Origin: Phenylobacterium sp.
GTDB taxonomy: Bacteria; Pseudomonadota; Alphaproteobacteria; Caulobacterales; Caulobacteraceae
DNA: 64,000 nt
Reading direction: 5' to 3'
Assembly: GCF_019636135.1 (NCBI RefSeq)
Contig: NZ_JAHBYD010000004.1
Span: 124,001 to 188,000, forward strand
Positions within the stretch are counted from its first letter, which is position 1, and every line of letters starts with the position of its first letter. Shown here piece by piece: positions 41,963-50,800 of this stretch. Made by a program: the position numbers and the translations under genes. The notes under the pieces were generated by a model. It did not search any database, was not told the DNA's origin, and saw only the letters and a list, made by a program, of their open reading frames with translations.

Positions 41963-44247
41963 CAGCGTCGTTCGGTCAACGCGCGATGGACCATGTCGTA
42001 GAAGTCCTTCGCGAACTGCTCGGTCTGGCCCAGCGGGCTCATGCGCAGCGTGTCGCGTATGGTCCTGCGGATCGCGCGCCGCCGTTCGGTGTCGGCCGCC
42101 AGCTTCAGGGAGATCGCCTGGAACTCGTCCAGGCTCGTCGCGCAGAGGTCGCCCAGGCCGGCGTTGTTGAGGATCGAGTAGCTCAGCCGCTCGAAGAACG
42201 CCGCGCCCACCAGGCTCACGACGGGCACGCCCATCCACAGCGTTTCGGTCGTGGTCGTGCCGCCCGTCAGCGGGAAGGTGTCCAGCGTGATGTCGACCTC
42301 GTTGTAGAGGGGCAGGTGCGCGCCACGCACCACGTGCCAGACGAGCCGGTCCGCGCCCACGCCCTCGTGCGCGAACTCCCGCTCGATGTTGGCGCGGAAG
42401 CTCGCCGATCCGCCTTCCGGCCGGATGAAGGCGAAGCGGGAGTTCGGCGTGGCCTTGACCACTCGCGCCCAGGCCCGCAGCAGCTCGCTCGTGTACTTGT
42501 GCGGATTGTTGGCGGTCCCGTAGGTGACGAAGCCATTGCGGTCCTGCGGCAACTCCTCGCGGATCTCGATCGCGTTGGAGAAGAAGCGCGCGCCCAGCGC
42601 GATCCAGCTCTTGGGCAGCAGGAGCGGCTTCTCGACCAGCAGTTCGGGCCGTTCCGGCACGTTGTAGGGGTCGCAGACCAGGTAGTCGATCGTGTCCAGC
42701 CCCGCCGAGTGCGGATACCCCAGCCACGACGCCTGGACCGGGGCGGGCCGGTAGGCCATCACCTCCAGCTTGTTCATGTGGGTCGACCCGCCCAGTTCGA
42801 TCAGGATGTCGAGCTGGTCCGCGGCGATCTTCTCGGCCGCCTCGCCCACGCTGATGTCCGGCCACCAGCGATAGCCGGCGATGCGGCTCGTGATGTACTG
42901 CTGGGCGGCGTCCTCCTTGCCCAGGTTGTACGAGTAGACGAACACCTCGAACCGCTCGTTGTCGACATGGTCGAACAGCGGCATCGCGAAGTAGCCGACG
43001 GGGTGCTGGCGCAGGTCCGACGACATGAAGCCCAGCCGGATCTTGCCGTTGCCGGCCCTGGGCGGCGGGCGCTTGATGGGCCGGCGCGCGGCCCCCTTCT
43101 CCACATCGCGGCCCCAGATGCGGTGCTGCTCGATCAGCTCCAGCCGGTCCTCGTCGCTCTGGACGCGCGCGAGCTGCTTCAGAAGCGCCGTGTGGCGACC
43201 GGTCGAGGCCCAGCCGCGGCCCAGGGTCTTGAAGTCGCCCACCGCGTCCATCGAGTGATAGTCGGCCACGCGGACGAAGACCTCGGTCATGATCTTGGTG
43301 GCGGCGTCGCCGAACTCCCCCTTCCGCGGCAGCAGCGTGAGCGCGAGCTGGTAGGCCTCTTCGATGTGGCCGCCTTCGTCGCCCAGCCGCGTGCGCTCCA
43401 GGCTCTCGACGAGCGCGACCGCGTAGTCCAGCCGGTCGGGCTCCAGCTCGACCGCGCGGCGCAGGTGCGCGTTCGCCTTCTCGCGGTCCCAGTCGGCCAC
43501 CAGGAGGCCGATCTGGCAATGCAGCCAGGCGGCGTCCGGGTTGGCCGGCAGAAGCTCGGTCAGGAACTGTTCGGCCCGGCGCATCTGGCCCGAGCGCCGG
43601 TACATCAGCGCCCGGCCTTCCAGCAGCCGTTGGTCGCCGGGGTTGGCCGCCAGCGCCTTGTCCAGCGCCGCCTCGGCCTCGGCCGTCCGGAACTCCTCGT
43701 TCAGCGCGCCCACCATGTCGAGCCAGGCGTCGACGTTGTCCTTCTTCAGGCTGATGGCGGTGCGGAAGCGGGTCAGGGCCGGCTCGATCCTGGCCTGCTG
43801 GTGCAGCGCGCGGCCCATCTGGCGCTGGTACTCGGCGTTGCGCGGGTCGATGCGCACGAGCTTGCTGAACATCGCCTCGGCGCGTGCGCCCTCGCGCAGG
43901 TCGAGCAGCACGTTGCCCAGGTTCTGCTGGGCCGCGGCGTTCTTCGGGTTGAGCTTGATGGCGGCTTCGAGGATCGGCACGGCCTCGGCCTGGCGCTTCG
44001 CCTTGCGCAGCAGGACGCCGTAGGTGTTCAGCAGGTCGTAGTCCTTGGGATGGCGCCTGGCGCCCTGGGCCCCGATCGCGGCGCCTTCCTCGAACCGGCC
44101 CGCGCCGTAGAGGTTGGCGGTCAGCACGCGGTAGACCTGCGCGTTGCGCGCCGGGTCCTCGGCGACGGCCGCGAGCAGGTGCTCGATCGCCTCGTCCCGC
44201 CGCCCCGCGTTCAACGCCGCCTGCGCCGCCTGCAACCGATCGCTCAT
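41962..44247 (-). CDS. TPR/O-GlcNAc-transferase-like (SPINDLY-type) glycosyltransferase, copy 1
   Basis: A 761-residue paralogue of the downstream gene. TPR-like repeats run over about 1-330 (KNAAAQQNLGNVLLDLREGA, NVDAWLDMVGALNEEFRTAE), followed by a linker and the GT41 domain: IRLGFMSSDLRQHPVGYF, WLGYPHSAGLDTIDYLVCDP, GTANNPHKYTSELLRAW, and DTFPLTGGTTTTETLWMGVP. All recognised donor-site motifs are intact in both copies. Tandem order with a four-base overlap implies one operon and perhaps two targets or two sugars. Confidence 0.9.
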   Translation of the reverse strand: MSDRLQAAQAALNAGRRDEAIEHLLAAVAEDPARNAQVYRVLTANLYGAGRFEEGAAIGAQGARRHPKDYDLLNTYGVLLRKAKRQAEAVPILEAAIKLNPKNAAAQQNLGNVLLDLREGARAEAMFSKLVRIDPRNAEYQRQMGRALHQQARIEPALTRFRTAISLKKDNVDAWLDMVGALNEEFRTAEAEAALDKALAANPGDQRLLEGRALMYRRSGQMRRAEQFLTELLPANPDAAWLHCQIGLLVADWDREKANAHLRRAVELEPDRLDYAVALVESLERTRLGDEGGHIEEAYQLALTLLPRKGEFGDAATKIMTEVFVRVADYHSMDAVGDFKTLGRGWASTGRHTALLKQLARVQSDEDRLELIEQHRIWGRDVEKGAARRPIKRPPPRAGNGKIRLGFMSSDLRQHPVGYFAMPLFDHVDNERFEVFVYSYNLGKEDAAQQYITSRIAGYRWWPDISVGEAAEKIAADQLDILIELGGSTHMNKLEVMAYRPAPVQASWLGYPHSAGLDTIDYLVCDPYNVPERPELLVEKPLLLPKSWIALGARFFSNAIEIREELPQDRNGFVTYGTANNPHKYTSELLRAWARVVKATPNSRFAFIRPEGGSASFRANIEREFAHEGVGADRLVWHVVRGAHLPLYNEVDITLDTFPLTGGTTTTETLWMGVPVVSLVGAAFFERLSYSILNNAGLGDLCATSLDEFQAISLKLAADTERRRAIRRTIRDTLRMSPLGQTEQFAKDFYDMVHRALTERR

Positions 44248-44303
44248 TCCGCGCCCTTCAACCCGAACGGAACCGGCTGCTTAAGGCCCGCCGCCGCGCG
44301 TGG

Positions 44304-44585
44304 CTAGGGCGCCGTCGCCGCAGCCCCATGGGAGAAGCGCCACTTCAGCGCCAGGATGGTGGCCGAGAGCGCCAGGCAGACGGCGTTGGACGTGGCCACG
44401 GGCCAGCTTCCGATCATCACGCCGTAGGCGATCCAGAGCGAGAAGCCGGTGACCGTCACGGCGTACATCCGCAGCGACACGGACGAGGCGTCGCGTTCGC
44501 GCCGGATCTTCACGATCTGCGGCACGAAGCTGGTCATCGAGCACAGGGCGGCGCCCGTGCCGACCGCGTCGGCGATGGAGATCAT
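44304..44585 (-). CDS. SemiSWEET sugar transporter
   Basis: A 93-residue three-helix protein with the PQ-loop signature SFVPQIVKI (P22-Q23) in helix one, WIAYGVMIGSWPV around helix two and SNAVCLALSATILAL in helix three. SemiSWEETs dimerise and move small sugars down their gradient; many bacterial ones have no known substrate. Its ATG overlaps the stop of the upstream kinase gene (ATGA), an unusual coupling. It precedes the TPR-OGT pair by 56 bases on the same strand. Confidence 0.87.
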   Translation of the reverse strand: MISIADAVGTGAALCSMTSFVPQIVKIRRERDASSVSLRMYAVTVTGFSLWIAYGVMIGSWPVATSNAVCLALSATILALKWRFSHGAAATAP

Positions 44586-45241
44586 CGGGGCGCGGCCCGC
44601 ACGGTGTCGCTGTCCATGGGGACGACAACGGAAAGCCGCACGCCGGGTTGCGCCACGTCGGTGACGAGTTTGCCGCGGAGCTGCTGCGCCATCAGTTGCG
44701 CCACCGTCAGGCCGAAGCCGCTCGGGCGCGCGCCCGGCGGGATGCCGACGCCGTCGTCGGCCACGGAGAGTTCGAAGCCGGCTTCGGTCCGCCGCAGCGC
44801 CACGCGCACCCGGCCGGTGCGGTCTTCCGGATAGGCGTGGCGCAGCGCGTTGCCGACCGCCTCGCTGACCAGCAGGGCCATCGGCGCGCCCTGGCGGCCG
44901 GGGATGGTCACGCTCTCGAGGTCCAGGTCGATCTCGACGCCTTCGCGGCCCGCCGACCCGGCCAGGTCGCCGACGATCTCGCGGACCAGCGCCGCCAGCT
45001 CCACCTGCTCGGCGTCGCCGACCCAGCCGACGTGGCGGTGCGAGACGCTGACGGCGGCGACGCGCTGCTGCACGGCGCGCAACGCGGTCCTGGCGCCCTC
45101 GTCACCCGTGCGACGGCCCTGGAGGAGAACGATCGAGGAGATGAGCTGCAGGGTGTTCTTCACCCTGTGATCGACCTCGCGCGCCCTGGCCGCCTGCCGC
45201 TCGAGCGCCTGCTCGGGGCTGTCGGTAATCGGATTGGCCAT
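44582..45241 (-). CDS. HWE/HisKA_2-type histidine kinase without sensor domain
   Basis: A 219-residue soluble kinase. The phosphoacceptor is H25 in EVDHRVKNTLQLISSIV, the hallmark of HisKA_2/HWE kinases, followed by an ATPase domain with SEAVGNALRHAY (N box), VADDGVGIPP and GFGLTVAQLMAQQL. There is no membrane, PAS or GAF segment, so the signal must come through a partner. Such kinases commonly feed general stress (PhyR/EcfG) or blue-light systems in alphaproteobacteria, but no PhyR, NepR or EcfG gene is in the window. The SemiSWEET gene is coupled downstream. Confidence 0.87.
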   Translation of the reverse strand: MANPITDSPEQALERQAARAREVDHRVKNTLQLISSIVLLQGRRTGDEGARTALRAVQQRVAAVSVSHRHVGWVGDAEQVELAALVREIVGDLAGSAGREGVEIDLDLESVTIPGRQGAPMALLVSEAVGNALRHAYPEDRTGRVRVALRRTEAGFELSVADDGVGIPPGARPSGFGLTVAQLMAQQLRGKLVTDVAQPGVRLSVVVPMDSDTVRAAPR

Positions 45242-45404
45242 CCCGTCTCCCGTCGTTCGGCCGTCGACCCGACGAGATTATCCCACCTCCCGCAGCCTGT
45301 AGCTGTGACTCGGCGTCGCCGGTCGCCGAACGTGGCGTCGCCCTGCGGGATGTTGACGCCGGATCGCCTTGACCCCGTCGGCGGGCCACGCCAAAGCGCC
45401 CCTC

Positions 45405-46673
45405 ATGAATATCCTCCTCGTGGGTTCGGGCGGGCGCGAGCACGCGCTGGCGTGGAAGATCGCGGCCTCGCCGCTGGTGAGGCGTCTCGTGGCCGCGCCG
45501 GGTAATCCGGGCATGGCTGCGCAGGCCGAACTGCGGAACGTGTCCGCGACCGACGTGGAGGGCCTCGTGGCCCTGGCCCGCGAGATCGCGGCGGACCTCG
45601 TCGTGATCGGGCCCGAATCCTCGGTCGCGGCGGGCCTCGGCGACGCCGTCGTGGCCGCCGGCATCCCATGTTTCGGGCCGTCCGCGCAGGCGGGACAACT
45701 GGAGAGCTCCAAGGCCTTCACCAAGGCCTTCTGCGACCGCTATGGGCTGCCGACGTCGGCCTATGCGGTCTGCGGGAGCGCCGCCGAGGCCCGCGCGGCG
45801 CTGCCCCGCTTCCAGCCGCCCTATGTGATCAAGGCCGACGGGCTGGCGGCCGGGAAGGGCGTCGTGATCGCCGCCACCCGGGAAGAGGCCGAGGCGGCCA
45901 TCGACGACGCCTTCGGCGGGCGCTTCGGCGCGGCGGGCGCCCGCGTGGTGCTGGAAGAGTTCCTGGAGGGCGAGATCGGCTCGCTGTTCGCGCTCTGCGA
46001 CGGCAAGGACTCGATGGTGTTCGGCTGGGCCCAGGACCACAAGCGCGCCTTCGACGGCGAGCAGGGGCCGAACACCGGCGGCATGGGGACCTACTCGCCG
46101 GCGCCGGTCTTCACGCCGGAACTGGTCGAACAGGTCCGCACCCGGCTGGTCGAACCCGCCTTCGCCGGCATCGCGGCCGACGGCGCGCCGTATCGCGGAG
46201 TCCTCTTCGTGGAGCTGATGGCGACCCGGGACGGCCCCAAGCTGGTCGAGTTCAACGTCCGCTTCGGCGACCCGGAGTGCCAGGTGCTGATGCTGCGCCT
46301 GGAGAGCGACATCGTCCCGTACCTGCTGGCCTGCGCGCAGGGCCGGCTGGCCGGGATGCCGGCGCCGACGTGGCGCGACGAGAGCGCCGTCTGCGTGGTG
46401 ATGGCCGCCCGGGGCTATCCGGAGAAGCCGGCGGCGGGTGGGGCGATCAACGGCGCGGACGCCGACTTCGGCGCCGACACGGTCGTGCTGCACGCCGGCA
46501 CGAAGCGGGACGAGGCGGGCCAGCTCCGCGCGTCGGGCGGCCGCGTCCTCAACGCCTGCGCCCGCGGCGCCACGCTGCGCGAGGCCCGCGACCGCGCCTA
46601 CGCCGCCGTCGACGCCATCGACTTCCCGGACGGTTTCTGCCGCCGCGACATCGGCTGGCGGGCGCTGGTCTAG
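45405..46673 (+). CDS. purD: Phosphoribosylamine-glycine ligase
   Basis: A 422-residue ATP-grasp enzyme of standard length. N-terminal MNILLVGSGGREHALAWKIA, PYVIKADGLAAGKGVVIA for nucleotide binding, DHKRAFDGEQGPNTGGMGTY and EFNVRFGDPECQ for metal and substrate sites, ending with the usual C-terminal domain. It catalyses step two of purine synthesis. The start at 45405 begins at the conserved family sequence; the longer reading from 45369 adds unconserved residues. It stands alone, with a palindromic repeat directly after it. Confidence 0.97.
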   Translation: MNILLVGSGGREHALAWKIAASPLVRRLVAAPGNPGMAAQAELRNVSATDVEGLVALAREIAADLVVIGPESSVAAGLGDAVVAAGIPCFGPSAQAGQLESSKAFTKAFCDRYGLPTSAYAVCGSAAEARAALPRFQPPYVIKADGLAAGKGVVIAATREEAEAAIDDAFGGRFGAAGARVVLEEFLEGEIGSLFALCDGKDSMVFGWAQDHKRAFDGEQGPNTGGMGTYSPAPVFTPELVEQVRTRLVEPAFAGIAADGAPYRGVLFVELMATRDGPKLVEFNVRFGDPECQVLMLRLESDIVPYLLACAQGRLAGMPAPTWRDESAVCVVMAARGYPEKPAAGGAINGADADFGADTVVLHAGTKRDEAGQLRASGGRVLNACARGATLREARDRAYAAVDAIDFPDGFCRRDIGWRALV

Positions 46674-46700
46674 GACCACCGCCGTCGAATGGTGAGAGCT

Positions 46701-46847
46701 CCCTTCCTCCTCGACGGAGGAAGGGTCGGGGATGGTGGTGTGCGCAGGCCGGCGGCGTCTGAAGCGCCGCTCGGCGCCGACATGCGTGACAGCGCCAACG
46801 CCGCGGCCACACCACCACCCAACCCTCCTCCATCGAGGAGGAGGGCC
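46701..46847. repeat. Inverted repeat with CCTCCTCGA-type hairpin arms
   Basis: In the 228-base gap after purD, the left arm (46701-46739) has CCCTTCCTCCTCGACGGAGG, AAGGGTCGGGGATGGTGGTG and the right arm (46809-46847) mirrors it with ACACCACCACCC and a CCTCCTCCATCGAGGAGGAG hairpin. The arms are imperfect but clearly complementary. A similar TTCCTCCCC motif forms the outer layer of the repeat at 55300-55517. No gene is visible inside. Confidence 0.75.
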
Positions 46848-46901
46848 AGATGTTTCACGGCTTCGTCCCAGGCCTGAGACGTCGCTGAATGTGGACTCGT
46901 C

Positions 46902-47324
46902 CTAGCCTTCCGCCACGGCGCGGAGCGCCGGGAGCGCCACCGCGTGCCAGGCGCGGCCCATGCCGCCGCGCACGTCCTCGGTCTCGCGGTCCTCGAACCG
47001 ATCCCACCCCGAGTGGACCAGCCGCACATGCGTGCCGCCCGAGATCTCGGTCAGGCGGATGTCGACGAAGGTGTCGGGCAGGCCCCAGGTGAACGACAGC
47101 CGCCGCGGCCGGTCCAGCACCTCGATCCGGCACGCGATCGCATCCGTCACGTCGCCCGCGAGGCGCCGCGCGCGTTCGGGCTGCAGGTAGAAGACGTGAC
47201 CGGCCTCCGCCCGGAACCGCAGGGCGCCCATCCACTGCGTCACCTGCGCCGGATCGCTCAGCGCCTGCCAGACCCGCTCGCGCGGGGCCGCGATCTCGAT
47301 GATCGACATGACGTCTTCGGCCAT
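46902..47324 (-). CDS. SRPBCC/AHSA1-family protein
   Basis: A 140-residue START-like domain of the AHSA1 (activator of Hsp90 ATPase homologue 1-like) family. Typical elements are IEIAAPRERVWQALSDPAQV at the N terminus, QWMGALRFRAEAG, LSFTWGLPDT and the C-terminal helix WHAVALPALRAVAEG. These proteins bind hydrophobic ligands in a deep pocket; individual functions are mostly unknown. It is divergent from the phosphotransferase gene and stands alone. Confidence 0.82.
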   Translation of the reverse strand: MAEDVMSIIEIAAPRERVWQALSDPAQVTQWMGALRFRAEAGHVFYLQPERARRLAGDVTDAIACRIEVLDRPRRLSFTWGLPDTFVDIRLTEISGGTHVRLVHSGWDRFEDRETEDVRGGMGRAWHAVALPALRAVAEG

Positions 47325-47428
47325 GCCCCCGAGTGGCGGACGCCGTGCCGGGGCGTCAAGCCTTGCTCCCTCGCCCCGCCCGGCTAAAAGGGCTTCAAAC
47401 GAGCGTACGAGAGCGTGGGGAGACGAAC

Positions 47429-48505
47429 ATGGCCGAAGCCCTGACCGCCGAGCAGGAGCGCGAGGCGCTCAACACCGGCACCAAGGACGTGGCCGACAGC
47501 CACAAGTTCGACGAGGCCTCGCTGGCCCGCTGGATGGAGGCCAACGTCGAGGGCTACGCCGGCCCGCTTGAGGTCCGCCAGTTCAAGGGCGGCCAGTCGA
47601 ACCCGACCTACCAGCTCGTCACGCCGGGCAAGAAGTACGTCATGCGCAGGAAGCCGCCGGGCAAGCTGCTGCCCTCGGCGCACGCGGTGGACCGTGAGTT
47701 CAAGGTGATCTCGGCGCTCTATCCGACCGGCTTTCCGGTGGCCAGGCCCTACGGGCTCTGCACCGACGAGAGCGTCGTCGGCACCATGTTCTACATCATG
47801 GACATGGTCGAAGGCCGGATCCTCTGGGACCAGTCGCTGCCGGCCTATTCGCCCGCCGAGCGCCGCGAGATCATCCTGGCCAAGATCAAGACCCTCGCCG
47901 ACCTGCACAACACCGACTACGTCAAGGTCGGCCTCGAGGACTACGGCCGCCCGGGCAACTACATGGCCCGCCAGGTCGACCGCTGGACCAAGCAGTACAA
48001 GGCCTCCGAGACGGTCCACATCCCCGAGATCGAGAAGCTGATCGAGTTCCTGCCGCGCACCGTGCCCGAGCAGGAGCGCACCTCGATCGTCCACGGCGAC
48101 TACCGCCTCGACAACATGATCTTCCACCCCACCGAGAACCGCGTCGCCGCCGTGCTCGACTGGGAGCTGGGCACGCTGGGCGAGCCGCTGGCCGACTTCA
48201 CCTACCTGCTGATGAACTGGATCAACGGCGGCATCTCGCAGATCCCGGACCTCAAGGCCCACGGCATCCCGACGCTGGACGAAGCGGTCGCCTACTACTG
48301 CGAGCTGACCGGCCGCTCGGGCCTGCCGGAGCTGAACTGGTTCTACAGCTACAACACCTTCCGCCTCGCCGGCATCCTGCAGGGGATCGTGGGCCGGGTG
48401 CGCGACGGCACCGCCAACAGCCCCCACGCCGCCCAGCAGGCCGACCGCGTGCTGGCGCTGGCCGAGACGAGCTGGAAGTTCGCGCAACTGGCGGGCGCTA
48501 AGTAG
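47429..48505 (+). CDS. ACAD10/11-type aminoglycoside phosphotransferase-like kinase
   Basis: A 358-residue protein kinase-like phosphotransferase. Nucleotide loop FKGGQSNPTYQLV (about 50-62), lysine region KYVMRRKPPG, Brenner motif HGDYRLDNMIFH (about 231-242) and metal-binding DWELGTLGEPLADF. This is the family fused to acyl-CoA dehydrogenases in ACAD10/11, which phosphorylate hydroxy-acyl-CoA species. GGGGAG eight bases before ATG 47429 supports this start over 47333. The last eight bases overlap lpxK, which is convergent. Confidence 0.88.
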   Translation: MAEALTAEQEREALNTGTKDVADSHKFDEASLARWMEANVEGYAGPLEVRQFKGGQSNPTYQLVTPGKKYVMRRKPPGKLLPSAHAVDREFKVISALYPTGFPVARPYGLCTDESVVGTMFYIMDMVEGRILWDQSLPAYSPAERREIILAKIKTLADLHNTDYVKVGLEDYGRPGNYMARQVDRWTKQYKASETVHIPEIEKLIEFLPRTVPEQERTSIVHGDYRLDNMIFHPTENRVAAVLDWELGTLGEPLADFTYLLMNWINGGISQIPDLKAHGIPTLDEAVAYYCELTGRSGLPELNWFYSYNTFRLAGILQGIVGRVRDGTANSPHAAQQADRVLALAETSWKFAQLAGAK

Positions 48506-49487
48506 CCCGCGACAGCACGGCGACGAGCGCCGCGTCGTCCTCGAAGACGGCGCGGACGGGCCAGGCGGTGACGCGTTCGCGCCAGGCCGGCGGCAGGCGC
48601 GCCCAATCCTTCTCGGTGGTGACGAGGCCGGCCCCGTACTGCGCGGCGCGGTCGCTCAGGCGGGTGAGATCGGCTTCGCTGTAGGCGTGGTGGTCCGGGA
48701 AGGGCCAGAGGTCCTTCAGGTCGCAGCCGGCGGCCTGCAGCGCGCGCTCGACCTTCCAGGGCTTGCCGACGCCGGCGAAGCCGACCTGCGGCCCGGCCGG
48801 CGGCGGCGCGGCGGGGGCGAGCCGGGCGACCAGCACCGGCAGGCCTTCGAACTGGCGCACGAGCGCCGGGTCGGGCGCATCGAGGTCGGCCGGGAGCAGC
48901 AGGACGACGGCGTCGGCGCGGGCGAGGCCGGCCTTCAGCGGCTCGCGCATCGGGCCGGCGGGAAAGACGCGGCCGTCGCCGAAGGGCCACTCGTCGTTCC
49001 GCGTCTCGCCGTCGACCACGACCAGCGACAGCGTCCTGGCGACCGCGGGGTTCTGGTGGCCGTCGTCCATGACGACGAGCTTCGCGCCGGCCTGGGCCGC
49101 GGCCATCGCGCCGGCCGCGCGGTCGCGGGAGACCCAGACGTCGAGGTCCTGCGCCAGCATCAGCGGCTCGTCGCCGACGTCGGCGGCGGTGTGCTGCGCG
49201 AGGTCGACCTTCACCGGGCCGGCGAGCGATCCGCCGTAGCCGCGGGTCAGGACCGTCCCGCCCAGCCGCCGCGCGAGCTCGCGCGCCACCGGCGTCTTGC
49301 CCGCGCCGCCGACGGTGAGGTTGCCGACGCAGATCACCGGGACGCCCGGATCGACCGGCCGCCCGTTCGCGATCCGGCGCGCCGTGGCCGCGGCCCAGAT
49401 CCAGGAGATCGGCGTGAGCGCGAGGCGCGCCACCGCGCCCACCTTGGCGTCGCGGGTGTACCACCAGCGCGGCGTGGACAGCTTCAT
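48498..49487 (-). CDS. lpxK: Tetraacyldisaccharide 4'-kinase
   Basis: A 329-residue enzyme that phosphorylates lipid A disaccharide at the 4' position on the inner membrane. It has the N-terminal membrane-associated helix (VARLALTPISWIWAAA), P-loop GNLTVGGAGKTPV (about 54-66), LTRGYGG and VMDDGHQNP, and FPDHHAYSEADL near the C terminus. The ATG overlaps the waaA stop in ATGA. It is the last gene of the minus-strand lipid A group and overlaps the convergent phosphotransferase by eight bases. Confidence 0.95.
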   Translation of the reverse strand: MKLSTPRWWYTRDAKVGAVARLALTPISWIWAAATARRIANGRPVDPGVPVICVGNLTVGGAGKTPVARELARRLGGTVLTRGYGGSLAGPVKVDLAQHTAADVGDEPLMLAQDLDVWVSRDRAAGAMAAAQAGAKLVVMDDGHQNPAVARTLSLVVVDGETRNDEWPFGDGRVFPAGPMREPLKAGLARADAVVLLLPADLDAPDPALVRQFEGLPVLVARLAPAAPPPAGPQVGFAGVGKPWKVERALQAAGCDLKDLWPFPDHHAYSEADLTRLSDRAAQYGAGLVTTEKDWARLPPAWRERVTAWPVRAVFEDDAALVAVLSRAT

Positions 49488-50734
49488 GGCAAGAGCGGCT
49501 CCAGCAGCTCCAGCGCCCGCTGCATCGTCGCTGCGTTCTGTCGGCCGGCGTAGGCGAGGGCGGCCTCGCCCATGCGCCTCGCGATCGTCGGGTTGTCGAG
49601 CAGGCCGCGGAGGTGGCGCGCGAGCGCCGCGGCGTCGGCGGCCTCGATCGCGGCGGCCTCGGCGAACAGTTCTGCGTAGGTCTCGGCGGCGTTGAAGGCG
49701 TGCGGGCCGGTCAGGATCGGGCGGCCGATGCGCGCGGGCTCCAGCGGGTTGTGGCCGCCGACGCCGGGGGCGAAGCCGCCGCCCATCACGACGATGTCCG
49801 CCAGGCGGAAGAAGAGGCCGAGTTCGCCCAGGGTGTCGGCGACGTGGATCGCGCCGGTCGGCGCCTCGCCCGCGGCGCGGCGGGTCGCGCGCAGTTCGTC
49901 GGCCAGGGCCGGGCCGCGGTCGGGGTGGCGCGGGGCGATCACCAGCAGGGCCTCGCCGAGGTTGGGCGCGGCGTCGTGGAAGGCCTTGGCGACGAGCGCC
50001 TCCTCGCCGGGATGGGTGCTGGCCGCCAGGACGACCTTGCGGCCGGCCGTGGCGGTCCTGAGGCGCTCCAGTTCGGCGGCGTCGAAGGGCAGGGGATCGC
50101 CGACCAGCTTCAGGTTCAGCCGCGGACCGGGCCGCCCGCCCAGGCGCGCGAGGCGGTCCTCGGTGGCCGCGTCCTGCGCCGCCAGCACCTCGAAGGCCCC
50201 GACCAGCGCCCGCGCCGAGCCGGGCCAGCGCGACCAGCGCGCGGCGCTGGCCTCGGTCATGCGCGCCGAGATCAGCGACAGCCGCACGCCCCGTGCGCCG
50301 GCCGCCAGGATCAGGTTGGGCCAGAGTTCGCTCTCGACGAAGACGCCGGCCGCCGGCCGCCAATGGTCGAGGAAGCGCCGCACGGCGCCCGGCGCGTCCA
50401 CCGGCGCGAACTGGTGGATCACGCCGGCCGGCAGGCGCTCGGCCATCATGGCCGCGGCGGTGACGGTGCCCGATGTGACCAGGAGGGCGAGATCGGGCCG
50501 GTGCGTGCGCAGCGCCGAGACCAGCGGCAGCAGCGACATGGTCTCGCCGACGCTGACGCCGTGCAGCCAGGCCAGCGGGCCGTCGGGGCGGGCCGCGCCG
50601 GGCCGGCCCAGGCGCTCGCCCAAGCGGGCGGCGTCTTCCTTGCCGCGACCCGCGCGACCGCGCAGCACGGCCGGCGCGAAAGGCTCCAGCAGGCCGGTCG
50701 CCGCGCCGTAGAGGGCGAGCGGAAGCGTCCTCAT
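49484..50734 (-). CDS. waaA: 3-deoxy-D-manno-octulosonic acid transferase
   Basis: A 416-residue membrane-anchored GT30 enzyme that adds Kdo to lipid A. The family signature LHGVSVGETMSLLPLV contains the catalytic glutamate, ESELWPNLI, SARMTEASAARW and MGGGFAPGVGGHNPLEPA (donor site) follow. It starts with a short N-terminal hydrophobic segment. It is coupled to lpxK by an ATGA overlap. The 66-base gap ahead of it holds a palindromic repeat. Confidence 0.95.
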   Translation of the reverse strand: MRTLPLALYGAATGLLEPFAPAVLRGRAGRGKEDAARLGERLGRPGAARPDGPLAWLHGVSVGETMSLLPLVSALRTHRPDLALLVTSGTVTAAAMMAERLPAGVIHQFAPVDAPGAVRRFLDHWRPAAGVFVESELWPNLILAAGARGVRLSLISARMTEASAARWSRWPGSARALVGAFEVLAAQDAATEDRLARLGGRPGPRLNLKLVGDPLPFDAAELERLRTATAGRKVVLAASTHPGEEALVAKAFHDAAPNLGEALLVIAPRHPDRGPALADELRATRRAAGEAPTGAIHVADTLGELGLFFRLADIVVMGGGFAPGVGGHNPLEPARIGRPILTGPHAFNAAETYAELFAEAAAIEAADAAALARHLRGLLDNPTIARRMGEAALAYAGRQNAATMQRALELLEPLLP

Positions 50735-50800
50735 CCTACTTCGCTCCTTCGGAGCTACGAAGGATTGAACCGAACCCTGCGAAGCCTCGGCGAAGCAGGG
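50735..50800. repeat. Short intergenic palindromic repeat, CTTCGCTCC family (copy 1)
   Basis: The gap between the CDF and waaA genes is filled by a repeat beginning CATCCTACTTCGCTCCTTCG, continuing with the mirror CGAAGGAT and then CCCTGCGAAGCCTCGGCG and AAGCAGGGTCA. A second copy, similar in order and motif, fills the gap at 59454-59532. Both sit immediately after a start codon on the minus strand. Confidence 0.8.

Noticed and set aside
39698..43519. A single 1273-residue reading for the downstream TPR-OGT gene
   Set aside because: The first ~519 codons run through the other OGT gene in a different frame and have no OGT motifs. The ATG at 41962 starts at the conserved TPR region and overlaps the upstream stop exactly.
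45242..45404. Possible purine riboswitch ahead of purD
   Set aside because: No conserved riboswitch core can be recognised in these 163 bases, and purD in this lineage is not known to me to have one. Two TTGAC matches occur but no convincing promoter pair.
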